A DNA stretch of 49,539 nt from CAKVOD01 sp964489405 (GTDB lineage: Bacteria; Bacillota; Clostridia; Christensenellales; UBA1242): positions 1 through 49,539 of the forward strand of contig CAZAYL010000004.1 in NCBI GenBank assembly GCA_964489405.1. The letters are read 5' to 3'. Both the position numbers and the translations under genes were made by a program. A model generated the notes under the pieces. It had not been told where the DNA came from. It worked only from the letters and a program-made list of their open reading frames with translations, and ran no database searches. Positions 41,811 through 49,539 of this stretch are shown piece by piece (the stretch's first letter is position 1; every line of letters begins with the position of its first letter).

Positions 41811-42596
41811 TTAGCCATACATTTTAGTGAGTATGTAAAGCACAAAACGTGTCGGCAATATTTTGCAGAGTGACGCAAATATCTTGTACTTGAAGCCGAC
41901 CACTGTACGGACTGGTAGACGCTTTTTTGAAGTAAATTTGTAGATTTTCCTTGCGACGAACTCCGCCGTCATTCCGTTTTGTTCGTCTTTCTCCATTTTC
42001 GCGACCGATTTTTCGTCGCGCCCGTTATAGTCGCTATCCGCCGTCGCTTTTTCGCGGTTTTGCGTAAAACTCGTTTTTGTGTCTCCCGGTAGGACGCACC
42101 CAATTTGAACGCCGAACGGTTTAACTTCGATTCTCCACGCATTTGCCATTGTTTCAAGCGCACTTTTGCTTGCCGAATAGAACGCTTGATACGGCAATGG
42201 GAATATTGCTCCAACACTACTAATGAATACAATTTTCCCAAACCCTTGCTCGCGCATTCGCGGTAAAAATGCCTGAGCAAGTGCAAATGTAGAAAAAAGA
42301 TTCAAATCAAAGAGTTTCTTTGCACTACCCATTTCGCATTTTTCAAGCACGCCACTGATTCCCATTCCCGCATTACAGATAAGAACATCGATTTTTGTTT
42401 CCTTTGTGAGAATGTTTGAGACTGCTGTGTTAAGTTCGTCGATTTTTGTGAGGTCGCACGCTTCAAACTCATATGGAAAATCTTCGTTTCTTTGGCGTGC
42501 GAGTCCGTAAACTTTGTACCCATTTCTTGCAAATTCGTCGCATGTAGCGCGCCCTATTCCGCTTGTTGCACCGCTGATAACCACTACTTTTGTCAT
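41811..42596 (-). CDS. SDR family NAD(P)-dependent oxidoreductase
   Basis: 261 residues. Classical short-chain dehydrogenase/reductase with SGATSGIGRATC near the N-terminus for cofactor binding, ICNAGMG, the serine in IVFISSVGA and the YSASK motif of the catalytic tetrad. The C-terminal 60 residues are basic and hydrophobic (FKYKIFASLCKILPTRFVLY), as in lipid-linked SDRs that sit on membranes. Substrate unknown. The ATG at 42596 is preceded by GGAG; an in-frame ATG 12 bases upstream overlaps this site. Last of a three-gene operon, 17 bases after the previous gene. Confidence 0.9.
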   Translation of the reverse strand: MTKVVVISGATSGIGRATCDEFARNGYKVYGLARQRNEDFPYEFEACDLTKIDELNTAVSNILTKETKIDVLICNAGMGISGVLEKCEMGSAKKLFDLNLFSTFALAQAFLPRMREQGFGKIVFISSVGAIFPLPYQAFYSASKSALETMANAWRIEVKPFGVQIGCVLPGDTKTSFTQNREKATADSDYNGRDEKSVAKMEKDEQNGMTAEFVARKIYKFTSKKRLPVRTVVGFKYKIFASLCKILPTRFVLYILTKMYG

Positions 42597-42613
42597 TGTG
42601 TTCTCCATTTAAA

Positions 42614-42928
42614 TTATTGTTTTGTTTTACGATTGCCGTATTTATCATAGGCAAATAAAAGTTCGGAATCATCAAAATGTATTTTGTCCGCTGACACAAG
42701 CGCATTAAATGCATCGAAATTCGTTAATTTCTCATACATTTGCGAAGCTATATCTGAAGAAACACCACAAATAGACAAAATTTTTAATGCGTCGCTTTTG
42801 CTCATTTTGAAAAAACACGCTTCGTCATTTAAAATTTTTGCGACGACTTCATTGTTGGAATAGTCGCACTTTTGAGATTTATTATAATTTAACCTTGTTT
42901 GATTCATAAGTTGTAATTCTTTAATCAT
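42614..42928 (-). CDS. Hypothetical protein, partner of the 549-residue protein
   Basis: 104 residues, not recognised. Mostly helical, with SKSDALKILSICGVSSDIAS in the middle, which recalls small helical domains, and no membrane segment. Its start overlaps the end of the 549-residue gene by eight bases, with GGAG inside that gene, so the two are translationally coupled and probably act together. Confidence 0.75.
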   Translation of the reverse strand: MIKELQLMNQTRLNYNKSQKCDYSNNEVVAKILNDEACFFKMSKSDALKILSICGVSSDIASQMYEKLTNFDAFNALVSADKIHFDDSELLFAYDKYGNRKTKQ

Positions 42929-44570
42929 ATTTTATCTCCGATTCTATCTCTTTTAGATGATATTTTTTGTTCTCATAGACAAATTGCTTAGAGTTTAATT
43001 TGCTGGCAACTTCTTCCAATGAAATTTGTGTTGAATTAAGGTTGATGATATCAATCAAATATGGATTTTTTTCTCCATTTTGGCGCAATAAAATTTTGCG
43101 CTGGTAGAATGCTCCTTTGTCCGTAATGTGTTTGTCGCCTATAAAAATACTTTCAATATCTATTCCGAAAAATCCATTTCTCTTAAATAGATTGTACATA
43201 ACTGTTGCTTCATTTCCACAAATATGATTTTGCTTTAATGTTTCTAAAAAGGCTTCAATCAATTTATCAAGTTGAATTTCCTCGTGTTTTTGGTCTTTTA
43301 TTTGACTTACAAAATCAGCAACTGTTGTCTGCTCTCTTCCATAGATGGCTTGGCACGCCTTATTGATGGCTTGGGGAATAATATTAAATTTGTCCGAAAT
43401 AGTCTCTATTCCTGCAAGTTCTAATTTCCCTTGTGCGCGGGAAAGATCATTGAGAGAGTCTTCGCCTTTAATATTTACAGCTTCTAGATGTGTGGAAATT
43501 TTGTCAGTATAAAAACCAACTGAAAAATGTCCGCCAACACCCTCTAGCAACACAAATGCATTAACGCCATCGATTTCATTCAAAAATTTTGCACAAATTC
43601 TTGCAAAATCAAAGCAAATAATTTGACCATTTGGTTCGAGAGATTCAAGAAAAGCTTTATTAAAATCATTAGATTTATAGATGGACTTATCTTCAATTTC
43701 TGACACATTTTCGTCATACCTTAGTATAGAACACAATTTTGCGTAAACATAAATTGCCTTTTCTTCAACTGAAAGGTCTTTCGGCATCCCTTCATACACT
43801 TCATACTTTAATTTAGGATTTATTTCAAAGTCCAATTCTTTTTCACGCTCAATATTTTTATTTTTAAAAATACTTCTTTCAAATTTATAATTGGGCATAG
43901 CAAACATATTTAAATTGTAGCCTGAATTATATAATTTTGCATAATTATTAACTAATTTGTCATAGTCGTGAATGTAATAGTAGGATGAATAAATTGTTGC
44001 TTTAAGTTTTTTAAATTCCCCATTCCCCACTGGACACCCAAAAATATTGCCTAAAATTTCAAACACCTTTTCTTTATTATATAGTTGTCCATCAACAACT
44101 ATATCTTGCATACTATTGCTTGTGTTTAAAAACTCATATAATACTTTCTCATCTTGTAAGACTTGAAAAGCTGTCAACACACTTTCTATTGAACAGTCTT
44201 TTCTCTTCGCATAATCTTTTTGCAATAACTCAAGTCCACGCGCATCGAGAATTTCACGTGCACGCCTGATTGTTTTAGCGCTTGCCTCCCCTTTATTTAC
44301 CAAATCTTCAAGTATATGACAAATTTCACTTTGTTTTACACGCCCACCATCAGCAAAATAATAGCGAGATTCGTTAGAATTAATGACAACGCCTAATTTA
44401 ATTGGTCTATTGGGGCTCTCACATCTATCGGTAACATAGTAAAACCCTATATTCCCATTCTTTCTATACTCATCAATAAAAGCTTCATACTTAGATTGTT
44501 TAAGTGCAAAAATTGTATCTAGCCCGTCTTGCAATCTCCCTTTGATTTCTTTTGCTGATACTATTTCCAT
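42921..44570 (-). CDS. Uncharacterised protein with a possible transglutaminase-like core
   Basis: 549 residues, no signal peptide, no membrane helix. The first half is helical. From about residue 265 the sequence resembles the transglutaminase/papain-like layout: a helical run (DLSVEEKAIYVYAKLCSILR), then a cysteine in GQIICFDFARICAKF (C319) at a helix start, and a histidine in LEGVGGHFSVGFY (H348), followed by LEAVNI where an acidic third residue is expected (E363). This is an inference from spacing, not a family match. The start at 44570 has GGAGG upstream. A promoter at 44592-44620 drives this gene, the 104-residue partner and an SDR. Confidence 0.65.
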   Translation of the reverse strand: MEIVSAKEIKGRLQDGLDTIFALKQSKYEAFIDEYRKNGNIGFYYVTDRCESPNRPIKLGVVINSNESRYYFADGGRVKQSEICHILEDLVNKGEASAKTIRRAREILDARGLELLQKDYAKRKDCSIESVLTAFQVLQDEKVLYEFLNTSNSMQDIVVDGQLYNKEKVFEILGNIFGCPVGNGEFKKLKATIYSSYYYIHDYDKLVNNYAKLYNSGYNLNMFAMPNYKFERSIFKNKNIEREKELDFEINPKLKYEVYEGMPKDLSVEEKAIYVYAKLCSILRYDENVSEIEDKSIYKSNDFNKAFLESLEPNGQIICFDFARICAKFLNEIDGVNAFVLLEGVGGHFSVGFYTDKISTHLEAVNIKGEDSLNDLSRAQGKLELAGIETISDKFNIIPQAINKACQAIYGREQTTVADFVSQIKDQKHEEIQLDKLIEAFLETLKQNHICGNEATVMYNLFKRNGFFGIDIESIFIGDKHITDKGAFYQRKILLRQNGEKNPYLIDIINLNSTQISLEEVASKLNSKQFVYENKKYHLKEIESEIKYD

Positions 44571-44591
44571 AATTTCCTCCAATTCCTTTTG

Positions 44592-44620
44592 ATTATAACA
44601 CATTTAAATTAATTATGCAA
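44592..44620 (-). promoter_or_regulatory. Promoter of the 549-residue protein operon
   Basis: TTGCAT (44615-44620), 17 bases, TATAAT (44592-44597). Confidence 0.7.
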
Positions 44621-44790
44621 TAAAAATAATAAAAATCGATATTTTTTGCATTACAAAATAGAAAAATATTAATGGTAAATAGACTAACATATTTTAATTT
44701 GAAAAAATAAATTCTATATTAATTTACCTATGAAATTTAATATGAAAATTGACAAAAAAATAAATTTTATAAAAATAATGCTCAAAACAA

Positions 44791-44819
44791 TTGCAAAATA
44801 GGAAAATATTTGCTATACT
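44791..44819 (+). promoter_or_regulatory. Promoter of tRNA-Thr
   Basis: TTGCAA (44791-44796), 17 bases, TATACT (44814-44819). A near copy of its upstream part (CAAAATAG.AAAATATT) occurs near 44655. Confidence 0.65.
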
Positions 44820-44827
44820 ACTAGTAC

Positions 44828-44903
44828 GCTAGTGTGGCTCAGTTGGTAGAGCAATTGATTCGTAATCAATAGATCGCGGGTTCGAGTCCCGCCACTAGCC
44901 CCA
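44828..44903 (+). tRNA. tRNA-Thr (anticodon CGT)
   Basis: Acceptor GCTAGTG/CACTAGC, D arm GCTCAGTTGGTAGAGC, anticodon stem ATTGA/TCAAT with loop TTCGTAA giving CGT, T arm CGGGTTCGAGTCCCG, encoded CCA. Confidence 0.95.
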
Positions 44904-45084
44904 TTATACCAAATATTGTACTTTTGCAGGCAATTGTAACACTAAATATGGTGTAGGTAAACGACAAAAATGTTGTTTACCTATTTTTTTTGTAAAATTA
45001 GGTGTCAAAATCGTTGTCAAACAAAAAAAACAGCAGATGTGTTTCCCTTTAGGAAGCGCATTGCCGTTTATAATTTTAATAAGT

Positions 45085-46128
45085 TTATAATACATTAAAC
45101 ACAGTTGTATAATCTTGCACAATTTGTGGGATATAATCATATGCTATGCGGAAAATATCTTGATAATATTTTTGCTGAGCCACACTTGCGTTATCGATGT
45201 ATACATCTTCTCTATCGTCACTATTTTGCATTTTCTTAAAATCAAAATTATTTAGTGCTGTATTCATTATGTCGATTTGCGCATTAAAAAATGTTTGCTT
45301 ATCGGTCAAAGATTTGAATTTTGCAAGTTTCTCAACATCAGTGATTTTTGAGTTTGCCTTATACATAAGTGCATTTATTTTATTTAGTTCAACACATAAT
45401 TTAGTAGTATCTCCACTGGCTACCTTTTCATCAAATATGCCTGAGTTTAGGTCAAAATATTTACTATATTCAAAATTAATTGATTCTTTCGCAATTGCAA
45501 GTGCCTTATGCTTCAACAAAATTTGCAAATCATAACTTTCTATTTCTGATTTCCCATCATAAGAATAAAAACCTTTATAAAAATCATTGAAGAACGCATT
45601 TGCTTCGACTTCTCCAAACTCGACCAAAACTTCAATAAAATCGGAATAAGACTTCACAAAACTAGCGTAATCCACAATTTCGATTGTATCCATTTCTTGC
45701 CCACTTGAATGTTTGTCAAGCGCGACTTGAAAGCGTTGTTTTGCATTATCAAATTCTTTTAAAGCTGAACGCACTTTGTTGAGTTTTTTGTAAATTGCGG
45801 TGCGTGATTTTGTAGAAAATTTCTCGTCCCTTATTGATTGATATGTTTGCGCAAAAAATGAATATGACGCCTTTGCAATTGGTTCAAAGTAAGATGTCAA
45901 TAGCTTTGCTCTTGAATCGGTTGTAATTAAATCTTCCACTTGAGTAGAATATTCAACTTTAAATTCATCTGAGTTTATGTCAAAATAGGTTGAGTATTCT
46001 TTCATCATTAGTTCATATTCTGCTTTTATTTCTGCTGTAGTTCTTTCTTTCTCGCTACATCCAACAAATGTAAATCCCACACATAGGCATAGCGTGAATG
46101 CAAGCACAATTTGTAAAATTTTATTCAT
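45085..46128 (-). CDS. Hypothetical lipoprotein
   Basis: 347 residues, not recognised. The N-terminus is a lipoprotein signal: MNKIL, a hydrophobic run, then the lipobox FVGC, so the mature protein begins at C24 and is anchored to the outside of the membrane. The rest is largely helical and charged with no domain I know. GGAGGT lies before the ATG and includes the stop codon of the upstream gene three bases away, so both are made from one messenger. No transporter genes are nearby. Confidence 0.8.
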   Translation of the reverse strand: MNKILQIVLAFTLCLCVGFTFVGCSEKERTTAEIKAEYELMMKEYSTYFDINSDEFKVEYSTQVEDLITTDSRAKLLTSYFEPIAKASYSFFAQTYQSIRDEKFSTKSRTAIYKKLNKVRSALKEFDNAKQRFQVALDKHSSGQEMDTIEIVDYASFVKSYSDFIEVLVEFGEVEANAFFNDFYKGFYSYDGKSEIESYDLQILLKHKALAIAKESINFEYSKYFDLNSGIFDEKVASGDTTKLCVELNKINALMYKANSKITDVEKLAKFKSLTDKQTFFNAQIDIMNTALNNFDFKKMQNSDDREDVYIDNASVAQQKYYQDIFRIAYDYIPQIVQDYTTVFNVL

Positions 46129-46131
46129 CGC

Positions 46132-47022
46132 TTATACCTCCATATAGTCATTAATGACTTGTAAATTTACTTTTGCAGTTTCATTTTTTATCCCTGCAAA
46201 ATATTTTGTTGTGTCGTCTGACCTAAACAACCCGACAATGTCAGCTCTATCTAATGCGTTGTACGCATCCATTACTTTACGCAATTCAGAAGAATTGAGT
46301 GTATTAAATCCGCTCGACACGCCATTATTTATAAGTGAGTTCAACTTGCTGAGATAGTTTGTAAATTTGCTCGTTTGAACTTTGGTTTTTGAATCAAATG
46401 AATCGTATTGAGCAATTGCTGCACAAGAAATCATCCCACGAAGGTCATACAAGAAAAATTCAATTTCGTCAATATTTGTGTTCATATAGACATTCTTTTT
46501 GACAAAAGGAACTAATTTGTCAAGCGCTGTTCTTCCGTCGCGTTGCATTTGTTTAAAAGCATTGACTAATTGCTCCTTCAAGCCGTCGACAGTTGTTGTA
46601 GAATATGCGTCGCTAGATTCGTAATTGTATAGATATTTCGCTAAATACGTGACGCCATTCTCGCCATATGCAGATGTATTGTAGGTCTTGATTGCTTCCA
46701 AAACTTCTTTTTGTTCACTTTTATCAATATCTTTTGTATATGCGCACAAATATTGGAGTTTTTCAATTTGCTCTTTGATGGCTTGTGTATACAAATACTC
46801 ATTTTTGAGTTCACCATCTTTGACGATGTACATACCTGTTTTGCCTTTTATTTCTTTAGTTAGGTATTCGTAATCTTTATATTCGCCTTTTTGTGATGTT
46901 GTAGTTTGTAGGTCATAAATTTTTTTTGATTCATCGGGTTTATTCAGTATAAAATACACTGCGGTTGTTACACCTGCAATCAAAATAATGACTACCAATA
47001 ATCTCAGTATAAATTTTGACAT
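46132..47022 (-). CDS. Hypothetical membrane-anchored protein
   Basis: 296 residues, not recognised. One N-terminal membrane helix (LLVVIILIAGVTTAVYFIL) after a short basic start, with the rest expected outside the cell; the body is mainly helical and soluble-looking. AAAGGAG precedes the ATG, and a good promoter lies upstream. The next gene is a lipoprotein of similar helical build, so the two may form one envelope complex. Confidence 0.8.
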   Translation of the reverse strand: MSKFILRLLVVIILIAGVTTAVYFILNKPDESKKIYDLQTTTSQKGEYKDYEYLTKEIKGKTGMYIVKDGELKNEYLYTQAIKEQIEKLQYLCAYTKDIDKSEQKEVLEAIKTYNTSAYGENGVTYLAKYLYNYESSDAYSTTTVDGLKEQLVNAFKQMQRDGRTALDKLVPFVKKNVYMNTNIDEIEFFLYDLRGMISCAAIAQYDSFDSKTKVQTSKFTNYLSKLNSLINNGVSSGFNTLNSSELRKVMDAYNALDRADIVGLFRSDDTTKYFAGIKNETAKVNLQVINDYMEV

Positions 47023-47045
47023 TTTTACTCCTTTAATTAATTTAA

Positions 47046-47074
47046 ATTATAACATAACTTACATATAAAGTCAA
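47046..47074 (-). promoter_or_regulatory. Promoter of the membrane protein-lipoprotein operon
   Basis: TTGACT (47069-47074), 17 bases, TATAAT (47046-47051). Confidence 0.75.
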
Positions 47075-47084
47075 TTTAATTACA

Positions 47085-47726
47085 TTACACATTGCTGTTG
47101 TTCACATAATTTACATAATATTTACAAATTTTACTTAACTTACAAGTGTCGCAAAGTGGTTTCTTTGCCTTACAATGGTATCTTCCAAACAAAACAAGCA
47201 AAAAGTGGTCAGTAGATAATTTTCGTCCGTTGAGAATTGCTCGCAAATCTTTTTCAACTTTTTCGGGCGTATTCCCGTCACTCAAACCTAGTCTATGTGC
47301 GACCCTAAATACGTGGGTGTCAACTCCGATATTATTTGCTTGGAACGCCTCTGCTGTTACTACGTTTGCGGTTTTTCTTCCAACGCCTTGCAATTTTTGT
47401 AGTGCATCAGCATTTTGGGGAACTTTGCCATTAAATTCAGTGTCCAATTGCTTGGCGCAAGCGATAATAGCTTTCGCTTTATTGCGGAAAAAACCAAGTG
47501 GTCTAATAATTTTTTCGATATCTTCTTGCTTTGCATTGCCAAGTTTTTTAGGGGTTGGATAGTCTTTAAATAAAATCGGCGTGATTGAATTAACGCGTTT
47601 ATCTGTACATTGAGCCGATAGAATGACTGCAATGAGTAATTGAAAAGGGGTTTGATAATTTAATTCACACTTTGGATTGGGGAAAAGTGCATTGAGATAG
47701 TCGAATATTTCATCAATTTTGTTCAC
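47085..47726 (-). CDS. nth: Endonuclease III
   Basis: 213 residues. Base-excision repair glycosylase/AP lyase for oxidised pyrimidines. Helix-hairpin-helix LQGVGRKTANVV with catalytic K118, D136 in VDTHVFRVAHRLG, and the 4Fe-4S ligands C185-x6-C192-x2-C195-x5-C201. A GTG start at 47726 is used, three bases after the degV stop; no better start is near. The binding site is weak (GGGAAG nine bases upstream), so translation may depend on degV. Confidence 0.96.
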   Translation of the reverse strand: MNKIDEIFDYLNALFPNPKCELNYQTPFQLLIAVILSAQCTDKRVNSITPILFKDYPTPKKLGNAKQEDIEKIIRPLGFFRNKAKAIIACAKQLDTEFNGKVPQNADALQKLQGVGRKTANVVTAEAFQANNIGVDTHVFRVAHRLGLSDGNTPEKVEKDLRAILNGRKLSTDHFLLVLFGRYHCKAKKPLCDTCKLSKICKYYVNYVNNSNV

Positions 47727-47729
47727 TTA

Positions 47730-48602
47730 TTAAAACTTCCCTGCTTTCTTGTGGAATGAAATACCTATTGTCCCAACGCCACAATGTGTGCCAATTGTTG
47801 GTCCAACGTACTGAACGCGTATATCAGCGTCAACGCCCAAATAATCAGCAAGCATATTTTTTAGGTCATTTGCATATTTTTCTTGCATTGCGTGTGCAAT
47901 GATGACTGGATAATCGGCAACATTTTCGCCAATATTCTTGACATATTCAAACAACGCTTTGACGACTCCGCTCATCTTTCTTGCGGTTGAGCATTTGACT
48001 ATGCTTCCAGTTGAATCAAGCATAAGAATTGGCTTAACTCCCAAAAGCGTGCCAATGACGGCGGTTGTTGGACTAACTCGCCCACCACGTTTTAGGTGCA
48101 TAAGGTCGTCCACTCCAAAACATGTGCAGACTTCTTCGCGGAAATTTTCAACGAATTTGACAATTTCTTCTGCGCTTGCCCCTAATTTGTATTGTTCATA
48201 TGCTTTTATCACAACCAAACTATTCCCAACAGAAATTTGCTTTGTATCAACATAAGAAATCGTTTGCTCAGGGTATTTCTTTTTTAGTTGTTCAATTGCT
48301 TTCTTCATATACTCAAATGTATTGCTTAATTTGTGTGAAAAAGTAACATACACAATATCATCACCATTACTTAAGTGAGGCTCAAAATAATCAATATAAT
48401 CCTGTTCATTAAGTCCGCAAGTAGTTGGCACAGCACCGTTTTTTACGCTTTCAAAAAATTTGATGTAATCTTTATTCCTACCCAAATCGGCTTGGAAAAG
48501 CTCGCCGTCAAGACAATACGGCATATTGATTACTTCGCAATCCATTTTATCGACAATTTCATACCAAAGTTCAGAATTTGTATCCAAAAAAAATTTCAAC
48601 AT
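47730..48602 (-). CDS. DegV family fatty-acid-binding protein
   Basis: 290 residues. DegV proteins bind a fatty acid; FakB members present it to FakA kinase. Family blocks: FFLDTNSELWYEIVDK, PTTCGLNEQDYIDYFEPHLS, ISVGNSLVVIKAYEQY, LMHLKRGGRVSPTTAVIG, LLGVKPIL and HCGVGTIGISF. The start at 48602 (MLKFFLD) has GGAGTG upstream; a much longer in-frame reading to 48938 is hydrophobic antisense of a plus-strand gene and is rejected. No FakA gene is seen. A palindrome lies between promoter and start. Confidence 0.92.
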   Translation of the reverse strand: MLKFFLDTNSELWYEIVDKMDCEVINMPYCLDGELFQADLGRNKDYIKFFESVKNGAVPTTCGLNEQDYIDYFEPHLSNGDDIVYVTFSHKLSNTFEYMKKAIEQLKKKYPEQTISYVDTKQISVGNSLVVIKAYEQYKLGASAEEIVKFVENFREEVCTCFGVDDLMHLKRGGRVSPTTAVIGTLLGVKPILMLDSTGSIVKCSTARKMSGVVKALFEYVKNIGENVADYPVIIAHAMQEKYANDLKNMLADYLGVDADIRVQYVGPTIGTHCGVGTIGISFHKKAGKF

Positions 48603-48618
48603 ATAACACTCCATTTTT

Positions 48619-48635
48619 AGTGCAAAAGGTGCACT
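48619..48635. promoter_or_regulatory. Palindrome in the degV leader
   Basis: AGTGCA-AAAGG-TGCACT, 6-base arms, within the degV 5' leader. It could be a regulator site or a short RNA hairpin. Confidence 0.4.
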
Positions 48636-48643
48636 TTGTTTTG

Positions 48644-48673
48644 ATTTTAACATATTTTTTGCTACATAGTCAA
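48644..48673 (-). promoter_or_regulatory. Promoter of degV-nth
   Basis: TTGACT (48668-48673), 18 bases, TAAAAT (48644-48649). Confidence 0.6.
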
Positions 48674-48702
48674 GCAATGTGTAGATTATTTTCACTTTAA
48701 TA

Positions 48703-48731
48703 TTGACAAACGGCAATATCTGTGATACAAT
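48703..48731 (+). promoter_or_regulatory. Promoter of the small charged protein gene
   Basis: TTGACA (48703-48708), 17 bases, TACAAT (48726-48731). Confidence 0.75.
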
Positions 48732-48755
48732 GTTGTCAAGGAGAAAAAGATATTT

Positions 48756-49007
48756 ATGAAATATGAAAATCTTGAAAAAGATGAAAAAAAGATTGAAAAA
48801 ATCGAAAAATTTTTTGCAGACCAAATCTACTATAGCGATTGCTACAAAAAACGCCGTCACGACCAAATCATTAATGCAAAGACAAAAGCTAGAAAAGAAA
48901 AACGCAAGGAACAAAAGCGTGAAAAAAGCATACAGCAAGCAAAGGACAAAATATCAATTTCTTTAATAAAAGAACTTGTCAGTGCTGAAGATGAAATAAT
49001 GAAATAA
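48756..49007 (+). CDS. Small highly charged hypothetical protein
   Basis: 83 residues, not recognised. Nearly half the residues are Lys, Glu, Arg or Asp, in a pattern that suggests one long helix or coiled coil (AKTKARKEKRKEQKREKS and on). AAGGAG precedes the ATG by a good distance, and a strong promoter lies upstream. Two other frames here read as open, but promoter and binding site favour this one. A role in binding nucleic acid or ribosomes is only a guess from charge. Confidence 0.7.
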   Translation: MKYENLEKDEKKIEKIEKFFADQIYYSDCYKKRRHDQIINAKTKARKEKRKEQKREKSIQQAKDKISISLIKELVSAEDEIMK

Positions 49008-49065
49008 TTTGAAACTTGTTAATTTTAAAAAACAAATTTTTAATTGTAGGGTCTTTAAAAAGCCT

Positions 49066-49089
49066 AACAAATGAAAGTTTGTTTTTTTT
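49066..49089 (+). terminator. Probable terminator of the small charged protein gene
   Basis: AACAAA-TGAAAG-TTTGTT followed by seven T. The stem is A/T-rich and therefore weak. Confidence 0.5.
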
Positions 49090-49226
49090 ATTATAAAGGG
49101 TTGTATAATAAATGTTGGGCATAATAAGAATTGATTTTATCATCGTGCTGGCGCGTGGCGGGCTGTGGGGCGCTGCCATACAAAAAGGATTTCTTTTATT
49201 ATAATGCTAACGCCGTTCAAACTTAA

Positions 49227-49320
49227 GGGCGCGATACCGCACGCGGGGCACGCGGTTCGCGAGATTCCTACGCTTCATCAAACCCTACAATGCGGGTTTG
49301 ATTTTCGCTCTGAATGACCC
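49227..49320 (+). repeat. 94-bp repeat, copy 2 (identical to 34076-34169)
   Basis: Same orientation and same 94 bases as copy 1, then a diverged continuation sharing AATAATAAGGAATTATTTT and TATTATAG. Confidence 0.9.
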
Positions 49321-49470
49321 TAAGTGAGTACTTATACCACTTTAATAATAAGGAATTATTTTATTATAGCAATACCAATATTTGTAGTGGTACTAGTATT
49401 TGCTTGATATACCTGAATGATATAAAGAGAGTACTTGTAATTGCTTTGATAATGATATTTTATTTAAACA

Positions 49471-49518
49471 ACGTCTTTATTTTCGTGGTAAGGTACTCAC
49501 GTCTATCGTCATTGCGAG
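49471..49518 (-). repeat. Repeat module A, inverted copy
   Basis: On the minus strand it reads CTCGCAATGACGATAGACG, TGAGTACCTTACCACG, AAAATAAAGACGT, matching the copies at 33785 and 33995. Confidence 0.75.
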
Positions 49519-49539
49519 GCAGTCAATGGAGTATTGTGC

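Larger units (their letters stand above)
49140..49539. repeat. Second G+C-rich mosaic repeat block
   Basis: Begins with GCTGGCGCGTGGCGGGCT (49147), which is also at 34055. Then come about 60 unrelated bases, the 94-bp identical repeat, a degenerate copy of the AATGAC...GTACTTGTA unit (49412), and an inverted copy of module A (49471-49518). The block runs to the window edge, and no gene was seen in it. Confidence 0.8.

Noticed and set aside
44904..45140. Minus-strand 78-residue frame between tRNA-Thr and the lipoprotein gene
   Set aside because: It overlaps the end of the lipoprotein gene, has no binding site and shows no family pattern.
48603..48938. 112-residue hydrophobic N-terminal extension of degV
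   Set aside because: It is antisense to the small charged gene, crosses two promoters, and the family N-terminus starts at 48602.

Overview
The window is a stretch of a low-G+C bacterial chromosome from a spore-forming member of the Bacillota, most likely an uncultured, gut-type Clostridia. The evidence is: spoIVA with a sigma-E-like promoter; firmicute gene orders (asp23-nusB-xseA-xseB, der-plsY-spoIVA, rpsB-tsf-frr-uppS-cdsA-rseP-polC, rpmG-secE-nusG-rplK-rplA); strong AGGAGG ribosome binding sites; and many TTGACA-N17-TATAAT promoters. The genus cannot be decided from the sequence alone. Nearly all genes are ordinary chromosomal housekeeping genes, and no phage, plasmid, transposase or CRISPR array was seen.

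Layout. 1-2,500: the start of a truncated minus-strand gene, then comEC. 2,830-4,905: a two-gene plus-strand operon of unknown function between a consensus promoter and a strong terminator. 4,948-7,516: asp23-nusB-xseA-xseB and tRNA-Leu. 7,619-14,568: spoIVA, plsY, der, hemW and lepA. 14,968-15,843: a glycerophosphodiester phosphodiesterase. 16,052-18,232: rplM-rpsI behind a long leader, an apparently leaderless truA, and tRNA-Lys. 18,431-23,527: the wall and division genes murD, ftsW, murA and ftsQ. 23,667-33,484: nifS-nifU and the translation/lipid block rpsB-tsf // plsY-frr-uppS-cdsA-rseP followed by a PolC-like gene that lacks the polymerase. 33,640-34,320: a G+C-rich mosaic repeat region. 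34,401-38,250: a GlmU-like acetyltransferase, galU and a glycosyltransferase-PlsC fusion. 38,310-41,221: tRNA-Val, a small membrane protein and the rpmG-secE-nusG-rplK-rplA operon. 41,440-44,570: a 58-residue ORF and an operon with a possible transglutaminase-like protein. 44,828-49,007: tRNA-Thr, a lipoprotein/membrane protein pair, nth, degV and a small charged protein. 49,130-49,539: a second block of the same repeat family.

Two themes join the genes. One is envelope lipid and wall synthesis: two PlsY paralogues, CdsA, UppS, MurA, MurD, FtsW, FtsQ, GalU, a GlmU-type acetyltransferase, and a fused glycosyltransferase-acyltransferase. The other is translation and its autoregulation: leaders before rpsB, rplM, rplK and rplA.

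The most unusual points are several conserved clusters from which the expected gene is missing (pyrH, dxr, ispG, gpsA, folD), proteins that have kept their fold but lost key residues or domains (ComEC nuclease domain, NifU ligands, PolC polymerase), and the composite intergenic repeat family.
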